Shown here: positions 35,473 through 44,712 of the stretch, in pieces
Layout: every line of letters starts with the position of its first letter
How positions within the stretch are numbered: the first letter of the stretch is position 1
NCBI GenBank assembly: GCA_001804815.1
Contig: MHBI01000100.1
Location: 1-64,000, forward strand
Reading direction: 5' to 3'
Length of the DNA: 64,000 nucleotides
Source: Lentisphaerae bacterium GWF2_50_93
GTDB lineage: Bacteria; Verrucomicrobiota; Lentisphaeria; Victivallales; GWF2-50-93
Notes under the pieces: model-generated
Seen by the model: the letters and a program-made list of their open reading frames with translations, nothing else
The model's database searches: none
What the model was told of the DNA's origin: nothing
Program-made: the position numbers and the translations under genes

Positions 35473-35594
35473 TGGATAGAATAAAGAGACTCTTGAGGCT
35501 AATTTTAGTTTTTGACGGAATAATTACGGCAACTATACGTGGAATTGTCCGCATTCTTACGCTCATCATTGAACCACATAATCCACGTGTTTAG
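35472..35594 (+). CDS. Possible 40-residue membrane-associated peptide
   Basis: Its ATG overlaps the stop of the preceding gene (TGATG), which favours coupled translation. The peptide is basic and hydrophobic: MDRIKRLLRLILVFDGIITA, then TIRGIVRILTLIIEPHNPRV. It looks like an amphipathic or membrane-attached helix. No family is known. Confidence 0.4.
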   Translation: MDRIKRLLRLILVFDGIITATIRGIVRILTLIIEPHNPRV

Positions 35595-35596
35595 GA

Positions 35597-36691
35597 TTAT
35601 TGTCCTTCATTATAGAAGACATAGAGACCATCTTTGCCTGGAGCGACTATATCTAGCCTGCCCGTTCCACGTAGATCCACAACATCAAAATATATCCCTG
35701 TTCCTTTAGCTTCGCCGATTGGACCGTAGTCTATTACCTGCTTAGAGAACGATTCTCCGTTCCATTTGAAATAGTAAATACCATAGTCGTCCCATTCTCC
35801 GGCCTCATTTCCGCAATGCGCGCGGTGCCGCTTTCCTGTAATTAATTCTGGCTTGCCATCACCGTCGATGTCCTTCCAGATCATGTCATGGTACTGGGCG
35901 TTGAAGGGATCAATCTGGTGTTTTGTCCATTCCCTCGTGCCTTTCACTATTTTCCAACTGTACCACCAGAGACCGTAGCCATGGGCGCTGCCAACTATCA
36001 TTTCGTTTTTGCCATCGCCATCGATGTCGACGACAAGTACTGGGACACTAGCGCATCCAAGATCGAATTCTGGATGCCATATCCATTTGTCCTTCCAAGG
36101 ATTTGCCGGACATTCAAGCCAGCCATTCCTAAGTATTATATCCATTCTACCGTTTCCGGCAATGTCACCACACCCAAGTCCATGTCCCTGTGTCTCTTTT
36201 TCAGGAAACTCATGAATTATGATTTTTTCGAATTCCCCGGTGCCTTTGCCATTCTTATCTGTCTTAAGCTTAAAGACTTTCACATCTTTAGCGCAAGGTG
36301 TGTTTGGAACTATCTCTATAACCCCGTCACCGTCGATGTCCCAGGCACGTGTCGTCTCGATGTTTCCTGTTTCCGCGATTATGTGTTCCGTCCAGGGTTT
36401 TCCCGCTTCGCCGGGATTTTCACGCCAGCGAAGGGAGTTGCCCCACCATCCGCCGGTAATTACATCAATATTACCGTCGCCGTCGACATCCAACGGTATG
36501 GTTGAAAAGTCATCGAAATATTCCCCATACTGCTTCACTTCCCCTATCTGGTGCTTCTTCCTGAAGTCGGGACCCTGGTACCAAAATCCCCCAGAAACAA
36601 TGTCAGGAACGCCGTCATTGTCAACGTCAATCACCGCGGCGGATTCGAAAGTCTCATCCGACACCCACACTTTTTCCCATTTGATAGGCAT
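35597..36691 (-). CDS. FG-GAP/VCBS-repeat protein
   Basis: The 364-residue protein is built of about six repeats with the calcium-binding phrase D-x-D-x-D-G: VIDVDNDGVPDIVSGG, PLDVDGDGNIDVITGG, AWDIDGDGVIEIV, VVDIDGDGKNEMIVGS, WKDIDGDGKPELITGK and DVVDLRGTGRLDIVAPG. It probably folds as a beta-propeller. There is no signal peptide, which is unusual for this family. It lies 19 bases downstream of the GH4 gene and carries the same translation leader, so it belongs to that operon. Function with sugars is inferred from context only. Confidence 0.8.
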   Translation of the reverse strand: MPIKWEKVWVSDETFESAAVIDVDNDGVPDIVSGGFWYQGPDFRKKHQIGEVKQYGEYFDDFSTIPLDVDGDGNIDVITGGWWGNSLRWRENPGEAGKPWTEHIIAETGNIETTRAWDIDGDGVIEIVPNTPCAKDVKVFKLKTDKNGKGTGEFEKIIIHEFPEKETQGHGLGCGDIAGNGRMDIILRNGWLECPANPWKDKWIWHPEFDLGCASVPVLVVDIDGDGKNEMIVGSAHGYGLWWYSWKIVKGTREWTKHQIDPFNAQYHDMIWKDIDGDGKPELITGKRHRAHCGNEAGEWDDYGIYYFKWNGESFSKQVIDYGPIGEAKGTGIYFDVVDLRGTGRLDIVAPGKDGLYVFYNEGQ

Positions 36692-36712
36692 AAAAATCTC
36701 CTTCGGATATTT
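36685..36712 (-). promoter_or_regulatory. Shared translation leader, copy 1 (FG-GAP gene)
   Basis: The 28 bases ending at the start codon region contain TATCCGAAGGAGATTTTT and are identical to the leader of the GH4 gene. The leader overlaps the GH4 stop codon. Confidence 0.75.
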
Positions 36713-38150
36713 ATAATTTTAATTTCATTTCGGCAAGTTTCCCGAATCTGTGGACAATTGCAAGTGCCGGATCAACAGGGACATCCACTGGCTTCACATT
36801 CTTTGGAATTTTGACTGCGGGCTTCGGCGTGATCTTCCTGCCTTTGAACTGGGGCAGCCATTCGCGCTGGGCTTCGAGCATTTCCGAAGCCATATCCCTG
36901 GCTTCGGCCAGAGTACAGACAGCACTCGCAAGTGGATCCATTGCAACGGCATGCATTATGTTTTCAGGATCGCCTGTCAATGAGGCTTCAACTGTCAACT
37001 CCTGTACAAGCACATTGGTCATATTAAGGGCCGCGCACTGCATTGGAAGATTTCCAACTTTTACTGGATGGATTCCCTGTTTGTCGACGAACACAGGAAC
37101 TTCAACGCAGCATCCTTCCGGAAGATTTGTTATATAGCCTTCATTCCGGACATTTCCGTTCAATTTGAATGAAACACCAGTTGTTTTAGCCTCGAGGATA
37201 TAGCTGCAGTATTCCACACTGCGTTTTGCGAGTTTCGCATCTTCAAACTGCAGATAGTCTATCTTTCCAAACTTTTCAGCGAGATACGCACAGTATTTAT
37301 AATATGCTCCGCTTTCCCCTCCGAACGCAGGCTGGTCGCAATACAGATCAAGGGCCTTCTTGTTCTTCCTGAACCAAGGGATGTATTCAGAAAGATGTCC
37401 GGTGCTTTCCGTCATGAAATATCCGAAATGACGGGCAACCTCGCACCTGACCTTCTCGTTCACATAATATTCCGGCTTCTCGATGTTCTTCATGATTAGA
37501 GGATTCAGATCCTTCCCGTTCCTGGCATCATTCAGCTTGAGAAACCATGCCATGTGGTTTATCCCTGCACACAGGTAGTCGATCTTCTCCTTGGGAACAT
37601 CGGCATAACGACTGAGCAGGTCAAGCGTCGTCTGTACGCCGTGGCAAAGGCCTATGGACTGTATTTCCGGAACCGCTTTTCCAAGGGCCAGACAGTTCGC
37701 CGCCATCGGATTGCTGTAGTTTAAAAGAAGAGCTTTAGGACAGAGCCTTTTCATGTCTTTGGCGATGTCGGCAAGCACCGGTATCGTGCGAAGTCCGCGG
37801 AAAATACCGCCTGCACCGAGGGAATCTCCGATGCACTGGTCGACACCGTACTTCATCGGGACTTCGTAGTCGATTCTGAAGGCATCAAGACCGCCGACCT
37901 GGATCATTACGATTACAAAATCCGCACCTTCAAGGGCTTTTTCCCTGTCGAGAGTAGAACAGATCCTTGTCGGAAGCTTATTCTCCTTCACGGCTTTCCT
38001 GAGGAACTTCTCCATCCTGTCTATCTTGGGTTTTGTCCTGCTCATCAGCCAGATCTCGCTGTCCTTCAAGGCCGGAGTGGACATGATGTCCATGGACAAC
38101 GTCTTGCAGAATATCTGGCTTCCGGCTCCTATCATCGCAATCTTAGGCAT
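36711..38150 (-). CDS. GH4 family glycosidase (alpha-galactosidase/glucuronidase type)
   Basis: The 479-residue NAD- and metal-dependent family is recognised by the Rossmann start IAMIGAGSQIF, then VIVMIQVGGLDAFRIDYE, DSLGAGGIFRGLRTIP, LLNYSNPMAANCLAL, the metal motif IGLCHGVQ and CAGINHMAWFLKL. GH4 subgroups differ at the residue after CH; CHG has been linked to alpha-glucuronidases and CHS to alpha-galactosidases, so a uronide substrate is possible but unproven. It is cytoplasmic. The start follows the leader with AAGGAGATTTTT. It is the middle gene of a Gfo/Idh/MocA - GH4 - FG-GAP operon. Confidence 0.85.
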   Translation of the reverse strand: MPKIAMIGAGSQIFCKTLSMDIMSTPALKDSEIWLMSRTKPKIDRMEKFLRKAVKENKLPTRICSTLDREKALEGADFVIVMIQVGGLDAFRIDYEVPMKYGVDQCIGDSLGAGGIFRGLRTIPVLADIAKDMKRLCPKALLLNYSNPMAANCLALGKAVPEIQSIGLCHGVQTTLDLLSRYADVPKEKIDYLCAGINHMAWFLKLNDARNGKDLNPLIMKNIEKPEYYVNEKVRCEVARHFGYFMTESTGHLSEYIPWFRKNKKALDLYCDQPAFGGESGAYYKYCAYLAEKFGKIDYLQFEDAKLAKRSVEYCSYILEAKTTGVSFKLNGNVRNEGYITNLPEGCCVEVPVFVDKQGIHPVKVGNLPMQCAALNMTNVLVQELTVEASLTGDPENIMHAVAMDPLASAVCTLAEARDMASEMLEAQREWLPQFKGRKITPKPAVKIPKNVKPVDVPVDPALAIVHRFGKLAEMKLKL

Positions 38151-38171
38151 AAAAATCTCCTTCGGATATTT
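38144..38171 (-). promoter_or_regulatory. Shared translation leader, copy 2 (GH4 gene)
   Basis: This segment is identical over 28 bases to 36685-36712, including CCGAAGGAGATTTTT and the first codons ATGCCTA. It lies in the 36-base gap between the oxidoreductase and GH4 genes. Confidence 0.75.
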
Positions 38172-38186
38172 TTAATAAATAAATGT

Positions 38187-39332
38187 TCAGATGCCTTTTG
38201 TCAATTTCAGATATTCCCTTGCGCGTTCCATGTCCTCGAGCGCCTCTTCAGCAGTGCACATGGGTTTGATCTCTCCACGGATTGCGGAAAGGAAGTTCAT
38301 CGCCTGCTGGCGCATTGCATGTATCCAAGGGAGGGTTGGCACTATCGCCTGGGCGGTTGCCCCTTTGGAAGGTTCGGTTTCGGCGAAATCAGTAAATTCG
38401 GTGTTTTCAAACCATTGGGTCGAAGAAGGTGCCTTATTCTGCTTAATCTCTGCATCGCGGAAGAGTTCAACTGAGCCGGGCCGGTTGATGGCAAGAGGCG
38501 CAGGCGTTTCAAGACGCACATAACCGCGTTCAAAGCATGCCTGTGATGTCTCATCCCATTCCAATCTTCCATTATATGGCGTCATCTCTATCACTCCGTC
38601 AACTCCGCTGCGGCTCCTTACCGCAAGCATCATTTCCGAACCGGAGACGAATTTCACCTCGTAGGACTCTCCAAGCAGGTGGCGCATGAGGTTCACGTGA
38701 TGGATGTAATAGTTCACAAAGCTAATATAGTGCCTGTACTGTTCCTCGTTCATGTCCTTTGCAGGATCATCATGCTTCAGGTTCGGCCTGGGTTCGTTGG
38801 TGGGGATCAGATCAAAAAATCCGTTGTTCATCCAGTCGTTACCGGCCAGCGTAATCCTCACATATTTCAATTTTCCAAGCTCGCCGGTATTCTTCAGCCT
38901 GTCGATTTCAGCCTTGGCGTACATGGTCGCCGGATCACTGCGCTTGTGGTATCCTATCATCATCCATGTCCCGCTCTTCCTGACAGCATCAACAATCCTG
39001 CGTCCGACTTCGAGGGAGCCTGCGATCGGTTTTTCCGTGAATACCGGGATTCCCGCCTTCAGCAAATCGGGGACAAGCTGTCCATGCCGGGTAAATGGCT
39101 GGGATGCCACTATGCCATCAAGTTTTTCCTTTGAGATCATTTCGCTGCAGTCGCTGTAGACTTTTCCGATGCCATACCGTGCCGCGACTTTCGCAACCAT
39201 GTCCTTCTGGATCTCCGCCAAGGCTACGACTTCGCAGTCTGCGAGAGTCGCATAATTCCTGAGATGTGCGCACTGGCCCATTCCTCCAACCCCGGCAAAT
39301 CCTATCCTCACTTTCCTCTTTTCCTTGCCCAT
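38187..39332 (-). CDS. Gfo/Idh/MocA-family oxidoreductase
   Basis: The 381-residue dehydrogenase has an N-terminal NAD(P) fold with IGFAGVGGMGQCAHLRN, then the family motif VFTEKPIAGSLEVG with its catalytic-type Lys, and GTWMMIGYHKRSDPA. The C-terminal domain is the usual open sheet. Members oxidise or reduce sugars and inositols; here it probably acts with the GH4 enzyme on the released sugar. AGGAGAAATAAG precedes the start. It is divergent from the AraC gene at 39465. Confidence 0.88.
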   Translation of the reverse strand: MGKEKRKVRIGFAGVGGMGQCAHLRNYATLADCEVVALAEIQKDMVAKVAARYGIGKVYSDCSEMISKEKLDGIVASQPFTRHGQLVPDLLKAGIPVFTEKPIAGSLEVGRRIVDAVRKSGTWMMIGYHKRSDPATMYAKAEIDRLKNTGELGKLKYVRITLAGNDWMNNGFFDLIPTNEPRPNLKHDDPAKDMNEEQYRHYISFVNYYIHHVNLMRHLLGESYEVKFVSGSEMMLAVRSRSGVDGVIEMTPYNGRLEWDETSQACFERGYVRLETPAPLAINRPGSVELFRDAEIKQNKAPSSTQWFENTEFTDFAETEPSKGATAQAIVPTLPWIHAMRQQAMNFLSAIRGEIKPMCTAEEALEDMERAREYLKLTKGI

Positions 39333-39345
39333 CTTATTTCTCCTT

Positions 39346-39467
39346 TTACAATAATTGCTTTTTGAAACTGATTGAATTTATGCTTTATTAGTGTCTAAAT
39401 CAACCTCTATGCAATGACTGATATTGCTATTATATTTACAATAATTGCTATATTGAAAGAATTTATG
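39346..39467. repeat. Direct repeat in divergent promoter region
   Basis: TTTACAATAATTGCT is followed in both copies by a TTGAAA-like word and then GAATTTATG: copy 1 at 39346-39383, copy 2 at 39436-39467. Copy 2 includes the AraC start codon. It may be a duplicated promoter segment or a regulator binding site. Confidence 0.55.
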
Positions 39468-40199
39468 GAAAGATTTGAATTCAAGCACGTCGGATTGAAC
39501 TCCCCTAAAAAAGCCTGGCATATAGGAAGGCATTCCCATGACTACCACGAAATCGTCGTTGTAATGTGGTCGAAGGAAAAAGTTTCAATAAACAAGAATT
39601 TCATAGAAGCATCAGAGGGGGATGTCCTTGTTTTCAGGCCGGGAGTCGTGCATGAGGAATGGAGCGGCGACAATCCGCCTCTTGAAACTGTATTCTTCAC
39701 TTTTTCCGCAGATGATTTCCCGGCGGAGATCCCATTCAAGATCACAGACTCCAAGGGGAGGCTGCGAATTATCGCGACATGGATGTTGAGTGAAAGCAGG
39801 ATTCTTAATCCAACAGAATCGTCCAGCCTCATGAACAGTTATCTGGACGCGTTCCTTGCTGAAATGACAAGGATAGCCAGGCATCATGATTCCCCCATGG
39901 TGGACAACATCCGGAGCATGATAATAAGGGATCCGGCAAAGGACCATTCCCTGGAATCACTTGCGAAATCCGCAGGTCTCAGCAAGTTCCATTTCCTCAG
40001 GAAATACAGGCAGCTCGCAGGAGTTTCACCGGCGGACGACGTCAGGCGCATAAGGCTGAGCTTTGCAAAGGATCTGCTCATCTCCACCGACGAACCTCTC
40101 AAGAATGTATCTGAAAAATCCGGGCTCAGCAATGAAACTACATTGTGCCGCCTATTCCAGAAATACTACCGGAAGTCCCCGGGACAGTTCAGGAAATAA
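39465..40199 (+). CDS. AraC-family regulator
   Basis: In this 244-residue protein, the N-terminal cupin has AWHIGRHSHDYHEIVVVMW and SEGDVLVFRPGVVHEEW, and the C-terminal AraC HTH pair has LESLAKSAGLSKFHFLRKYR and NVSEKSGLSNETTLCRLFQK. It probably responds to a sugar and controls the divergent oxidoreductase-GH4 operon, the convergent GH42 gene, or both. ATG 39465 is preferred; upstream in-frame codons give a hydrophobic, unlike-protein extension. Confidence 0.87.
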   Translation: MERFEFKHVGLNSPKKAWHIGRHSHDYHEIVVVMWSKEKVSINKNFIEASEGDVLVFRPGVVHEEWSGDNPPLETVFFTFSADDFPAEIPFKITDSKGRLRIIATWMLSESRILNPTESSSLMNSYLDAFLAEMTRIARHHDSPMVDNIRSMIIRDPAKDHSLESLAKSAGLSKFHFLRKYRQLAGVSPADDVRRIRLSFAKDLLISTDEPLKNVSEKSGLSNETTLCRLFQKYYRKSPGQFRK

Positions 40200-40204
40200 C
40201 GGAA

Positions 40205-42250
40205 CTATATTCTTTCCAGGACCGCGCTTCCATCAGCTTCTAGCTTCAGCACGTCCTTCACATTCTTCCCTGAAAGCATGTCTATGAATTTCTCGTTCCC
40301 GAGATCAACCTTCTGCTTCCTGTTCTTGAAATTAAAAACGAAAATGAATTCCCTCTTGCCGTCGGTCCTCATCTGGGCGGTGACACCTTCCGGAAGATTT
40401 TTAGGAAGTATCCTTTTAACCTTGGACTCCTTGATTACCGCAGAAGTCAATTCCATCAGAAATTCATCCTCAGTCCTGGCGGCTACGTAATAGACCCTGC
40501 CCTTTCCAAACTTATTGACTGTCACGGCGGGCTCGCCAGCATAGAAGTCCTTCCCGTAGACGGCAATCACCTTTGCACCTTCAGGATGGATCCTCTCGCA
40601 ATAGTCATGCGCCTTGAACTTTCCCTTCAGTCCGAGATGATTCCCCTTCACAGCCTCGATCTGCTGCTTGTCGTCCGGCGTGATACCGTCGATCTCCTCG
40701 TTCCAGATTCCGAACACTTTGCGAAGTCCGCAGCCCGGCCAGCCGCCAGTGAAACACCTGTCGTTTTCGTCGACTATGCCGGTGAGGTAGGACGCGATCA
40801 CGGTTCCGCCTTTTGAAACAAATTTCCCGAGTCTCTCGGCAACTCCCGGCTTGATCATGAACAGCATCGGAAGGACAAGAACCTTGTACTTATCAAAGGA
40901 GCATGTGCTTTCAATCACATCTACGGAAACGCCCGAATTCCAGAAAGGCCTGTAGAAAGCCTGGAATGTTTCAATATACTTCTTGTTCGCATTCGTAGGA
41001 CCCTGCGAGTAGTCGAGCGCCCAGCGCGAATCCCAGTCCTGCATGACCGCCACTTCCGCCGGGACTGTAGTTCCAATCACAGCGTCGATCTTCCTGTGTA
41101 TCTTCCCGATCTCAGCGACATCCTTGAAGACACGTGTTTTTTCGTGACCGACATGGTCAATTACGGCTCCATGGAACTTCTCGCACGACCCCATGCCCTT
41201 GCGGTACTGGAAATACATGGTGCCGTCGGCGCCATGCGCGATCGTCTGGAGCATCTCCCTCTTGTGTACGCCCGGCCTCTTGAGCCGTGTGTACTGCTGC
41301 CAGTTAGTGGCGCTCGGGCAGGACTCCATCAGCATGAACGGCTTTCCGCCCTTCATCGAACGATGCATGTCATGGACCATCGATATATATGAACCCATTC
41401 CTGAATTGTCATCGGGATTGTACCATGACGGATATGCGTCGTCCGCTATCACATCGCAGACTTCGGCGACGCGCCAGTAGTCGAGTCCGTGGAAGAACCC
41501 CATCATGTTGGTCGTGACCGGCGCATTAGGCGTCAGCTTCTTGAGCGGCGCTATCTCGTGTTTCATGAAATCGCAGCACTGCCAAGTTACGAAACGGCTC
41601 CAGTCGAGTTTGAGGGCGTCTACACAGCCGTCGCGGGGATCTATCTGGTTCCAGGCGGTGTAGTTATGGCTCCAGAAATATGTCCACCAGCGCTCGTTCA
41701 GGTTGTCGAGGGTCTTGTATTTTTTCTCCAGCCAGCCGTACCAGGATTTAAGGCAGAGGTCGCACATGCATTCGCCGTTGTATTCATTTGAGATGTGCCA
41801 GGCACCGAGAGCAGGATGTTTCTTGTAGCGTTCGGCTAGCTTCGTGTTTATGATATTCACTTTTTCACGGTAAATCGGCGACGTCCAGCAGTGGTTGTGC
41901 CTGTCATGGAAAGGTTCGCGGTGCCCATCCCTCTTCACACGCCTGACTTCCGGATATTTCAACGCCATCCATGCGGGGCGCGCGCCGCTCGGAGTTGCGA
42001 GAACAGCATTATAACCCTTCTTCGCCAGACGGTCCATGATCATGTCGAGCCAGTCGAAATTAAACTTGCCTTCCACGGGCTCGTAGCTTGTCCAGGCGAA
42101 TATGCCGATTGAAAACGTGTTGCATCCGGAAAGGTCCATCAGGCGGAAATCCTCATCAATCGCTTCCGGATGTTTCAGCCATTGGTCTGGATTGTAGTCT
42201 CCACCATGCAGGAAATGCGGGAACTTCGATATGATCGGAGCATATTTCAT
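40205..42250 (-). CDS. Beta-galactosidase-like GH42 enzyme
   Basis: The 681-residue protein has the GH42 order of a catalytic barrel, a trimer domain and a small beta domain. It opens LHGGDYNPDQWLKHPEAIDE. The acid/base Glu is in GAWHISNEYNGECMC and the nucleophile Glu in GGKPFMLMESCPSATNW. The CMCDLC cysteines near the first Glu match the zinc cluster seen in some GH42 enzymes. There is no signal peptide, so it acts in the cytoplasm on short galactosides or related sugars. GGGAGATTTACAG precedes the ATG. It is convergent with the AraC gene, 5 bases apart. Confidence 0.9.
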   Translation of the reverse strand: MKYAPIISKFPHFLHGGDYNPDQWLKHPEAIDEDFRLMDLSGCNTFSIGIFAWTSYEPVEGKFNFDWLDMIMDRLAKKGYNAVLATPSGARPAWMALKYPEVRRVKRDGHREPFHDRHNHCWTSPIYREKVNIINTKLAERYKKHPALGAWHISNEYNGECMCDLCLKSWYGWLEKKYKTLDNLNERWWTYFWSHNYTAWNQIDPRDGCVDALKLDWSRFVTWQCCDFMKHEIAPLKKLTPNAPVTTNMMGFFHGLDYWRVAEVCDVIADDAYPSWYNPDDNSGMGSYISMVHDMHRSMKGGKPFMLMESCPSATNWQQYTRLKRPGVHKREMLQTIAHGADGTMYFQYRKGMGSCEKFHGAVIDHVGHEKTRVFKDVAEIGKIHRKIDAVIGTTVPAEVAVMQDWDSRWALDYSQGPTNANKKYIETFQAFYRPFWNSGVSVDVIESTCSFDKYKVLVLPMLFMIKPGVAERLGKFVSKGGTVIASYLTGIVDENDRCFTGGWPGCGLRKVFGIWNEEIDGITPDDKQQIEAVKGNHLGLKGKFKAHDYCERIHPEGAKVIAVYGKDFYAGEPAVTVNKFGKGRVYYVAARTEDEFLMELTSAVIKESKVKRILPKNLPEGVTAQMRTDGKREFIFVFNFKNRKQKVDLGNEKFIDMLSGKNVKDVLKLEADGSAVLERI

Positions 42251-42314
42251 CTGTAAATCTCCCTGTTAAGTTTGTTTTTGAACGCAGACATGAAGAAACA
42301 ACATCAAAACAAGA

Positions 42315-44540
42315 TTATTTCGGAAGGGCGGCTGCTTCCTTCCTTGCAATTTCATCGGCAAGATCCCCAATCAATTTCTGTACTCTTTCAAGATAAAGGT
42401 TTCCAAGATGTCCACCTACATTGTAGAAAATACAGCGGTCTCCCATTGTGTCCTTCAGCCAGCGCCGTTCAGAACTGCTTTCCAGAAAATCATTGGAAGA
42501 ATGAATTACGCATACATTCTTGTCATTACGCAGGAAGTCCTCTATCGCATACAAACTTGATTTCCTATTGAGTTCTTCTATCGTCATCTGGCGGTTCTCA
42601 ATCTCCGAATGGTATTTCAAGATATACTTCTTCGTAAATTCGGCAAACGTCATCTGATCTATTTCGTGGTAGAAATCAGTCCTGTTTCCCCATGTGCACT
42701 TGTTTTTGAAATAATTCATATTCCCATTATTCCTGACAATGCACAGGAGCACATCCTCCAAGGATACCTTGAAGTTGAAGTAAACCAGCGATTTGGCTTC
42801 CGTCTCAGTGAACGGAAGGGGCTTAAGTTCCCCGGGAACATTGTTTTCCTGAACTATTCCAGGTTCCTCATATGGCTTATATGATTTCCTTTTAATCCCA
42901 AGATATTTCATCAAGGCAACAGATCCGCGTTCAAAAACGCGTTCCTGCCCCCATTTCTTCCATGCAAGTCCCAATCTATCGCTTTCTTCCATGGTATATT
43001 CGAGGTTGACAGGCGGATTTATCGCAACATATCTGGAAATCTTGAGAATAGGATTCTTCTTTTCCATGTCTCCGATGAACAAGGTGAGCATTCCTCCGTT
43101 GGACCAGCCTATTAGGAGTTTTTCAGGAAAACTCAACCCCTTGTTCTCCTCCAGGTCCTTAAATACTGCCGCGATTGCATTTCTTACATCCGAAGCATCT
43201 GCAGGAGTATACCCTGGAACAGCTACAGAAGCGGCCGTCTCCATGAACTCCCAGTTCAAGACATTGCTCATAGCGACAACAGTGAATCCGCGGTTGAAAA
43301 GTATCTCGGAAATAGCCGAATTATCATTGCTGGTGTAATGGGAGCCGGCACCGGGCAGCACGATGGCAATAGGCGCATCCTTCTGTTTCTGGTACCATAT
43401 TTTATAAGGCATTCTCGATTTGCCCTCAACCACTTTCACAGTGCGAACTGAACCCTGGTTGAAAAAATCGGTGTTCCACAGGGATACGTCAACCCACATG
43501 CTCTCATGGTCGTTCTGGACCTGTACCATCCCGATCCGCATCGTGTCGATATAAGGCCCCTGTGACTTGAACCCGCGTATTACAATTTCCTTCAGGAGAG
43601 GATCCGGTTCCTGCAGCGGAGGCTCCTTTTCATCCTCCAAGAGCTTCTTCTGGTATTCAGCCATTACTTCACGGCGGTCATAGTCGTTGATCTTGAAGTA
43701 GCGCTGCATCGCATAAAACCTTTTAAGCAGCTCATACGGATCATTGTTTGCACTAAGGAAGACATCCATCTCACGATAGCCGGTAGTGCTTTGATTCAAC
43801 ATCGTAAAACCCTGCCCCCCCCATATATACGTCTTGGGATCGAAAGCGTAGTCGAAAATCTCGCCAATTCCGTCACGTAAATTAGTGGGACCTATGAATG
43901 GAATATGGAGGACTACTCCCGGACCTATGCCCCACCAGGCAAAAGCCTGTCCGAAATCCTCGTCCTGGACTTCCAGGTCGAACCAGTCCCTGGCAGGATC
44001 ATAGAAACCAGCTATGCCAAGCGTGATATTTATAAGGAAACACGATGTGTCTATTCCAGCATACTTGAACTTGGCCTGTATAAGGGAGCTTACAGTCCTT
44101 CTTGGGAAGGCTACATTTTCCGTAAAGCGGTTGAAACATTCTATCCCGTGCCTGGGGATAAGGGATCCCCAGAAAATGACAATGGGCTGGACAACATATC
44201 TTAAGGCGTATTTGTCTATGGTGAACATTGAACGGTTGAATCCTTCAATCGGATCCCGTCCGCCAAATTCCTCAGTCAAGTCTGGAGAATTGGATTCCAG
44301 ATCAATGGGAGCCTTATTCACATCGACAGCATTTTCCACACCGTCTTTTCCAATCGTCGCAGGGAGCGTTGGAACATCGGCAGCAACTGTACTGGTTCCT
44401 TTTGCCTCATCTTTATTTCCGGTGGAGGAACATCCAGTATAAAGGAAAATGGACGACAGCAGCAACCCGTTCAGGAAAAACCTGAAAAATAGCCTTGCCC
44501 ACAAAACCTCATCCATTGGAAGCTGAGGATTTCTTTTCAT
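42315..44540 (-). CDS. MlaA-like lipoprotein fused to alpha/beta-hydrolase
   Basis: The protein has about 741 residues. The signal LLLSSIFLYTGCSSTG has a lipobox-like Cys. Residues about 90-290 match MlaA (VacJ): DPIEGFNRSMFTIDKYALRY, YDPARDWFDLEVQDEDFGQA and GPGVVLHIPFIGPTNLRDGI. Residues about 385-740 form an alpha/beta-hydrolase with LPGAGSHYTS, the nucleophile elbow LLIGWSNGGML, an Asp in VIHSSNDFL and a His in VGGHLGN. MlaA moves phospholipids out of the outer membrane, so the hydrolase might act on lipids or on acyl-sugars. The second ATG is chosen because GGAG is too close to the first (44546). No other Mla genes are nearby. Confidence 0.82.
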   Translation of the reverse strand: MKRNPQLPMDEVLWARLFFRFFLNGLLLSSIFLYTGCSSTGNKDEAKGTSTVAADVPTLPATIGKDGVENAVDVNKAPIDLESNSPDLTEEFGGRDPIEGFNRSMFTIDKYALRYVVQPIVIFWGSLIPRHGIECFNRFTENVAFPRRTVSSLIQAKFKYAGIDTSCFLINITLGIAGFYDPARDWFDLEVQDEDFGQAFAWWGIGPGVVLHIPFIGPTNLRDGIGEIFDYAFDPKTYIWGGQGFTMLNQSTTGYREMDVFLSANNDPYELLKRFYAMQRYFKINDYDRREVMAEYQKKLLEDEKEPPLQEPDPLLKEIVIRGFKSQGPYIDTMRIGMVQVQNDHESMWVDVSLWNTDFFNQGSVRTVKVVEGKSRMPYKIWYQKQKDAPIAIVLPGAGSHYTSNDNSAISEILFNRGFTVVAMSNVLNWEFMETAASVAVPGYTPADASDVRNAIAAVFKDLEENKGLSFPEKLLIGWSNGGMLTLFIGDMEKKNPILKISRYVAINPPVNLEYTMEESDRLGLAWKKWGQERVFERGSVALMKYLGIKRKSYKPYEEPGIVQENNVPGELKPLPFTETEAKSLVYFNFKVSLEDVLLCIVRNNGNMNYFKNKCTWGNRTDFYHEIDQMTFAEFTKKYILKYHSEIENRQMTIEELNRKSSLYAIEDFLRNDKNVCVIHSSNDFLESSSERRWLKDTMGDRCIFYNVGGHLGNLYLERVQKLIGDLADEIARKEAAALPK

Positions 44541-44712
44541 TTCCATTTCTCCAGTTACAAACTTGAAATATATGAATAAAACCTCAAGAATTCAACATGA
44601 AAAACGCCTAAACTTCCGGCTAGTTGAACCTATTCTGAGATTGTAATGTGAAAATCCATATAAAAATGAAGTATTACTAAGAAAAATACCGATAATGATA
44701 AGAAAAACTCAA

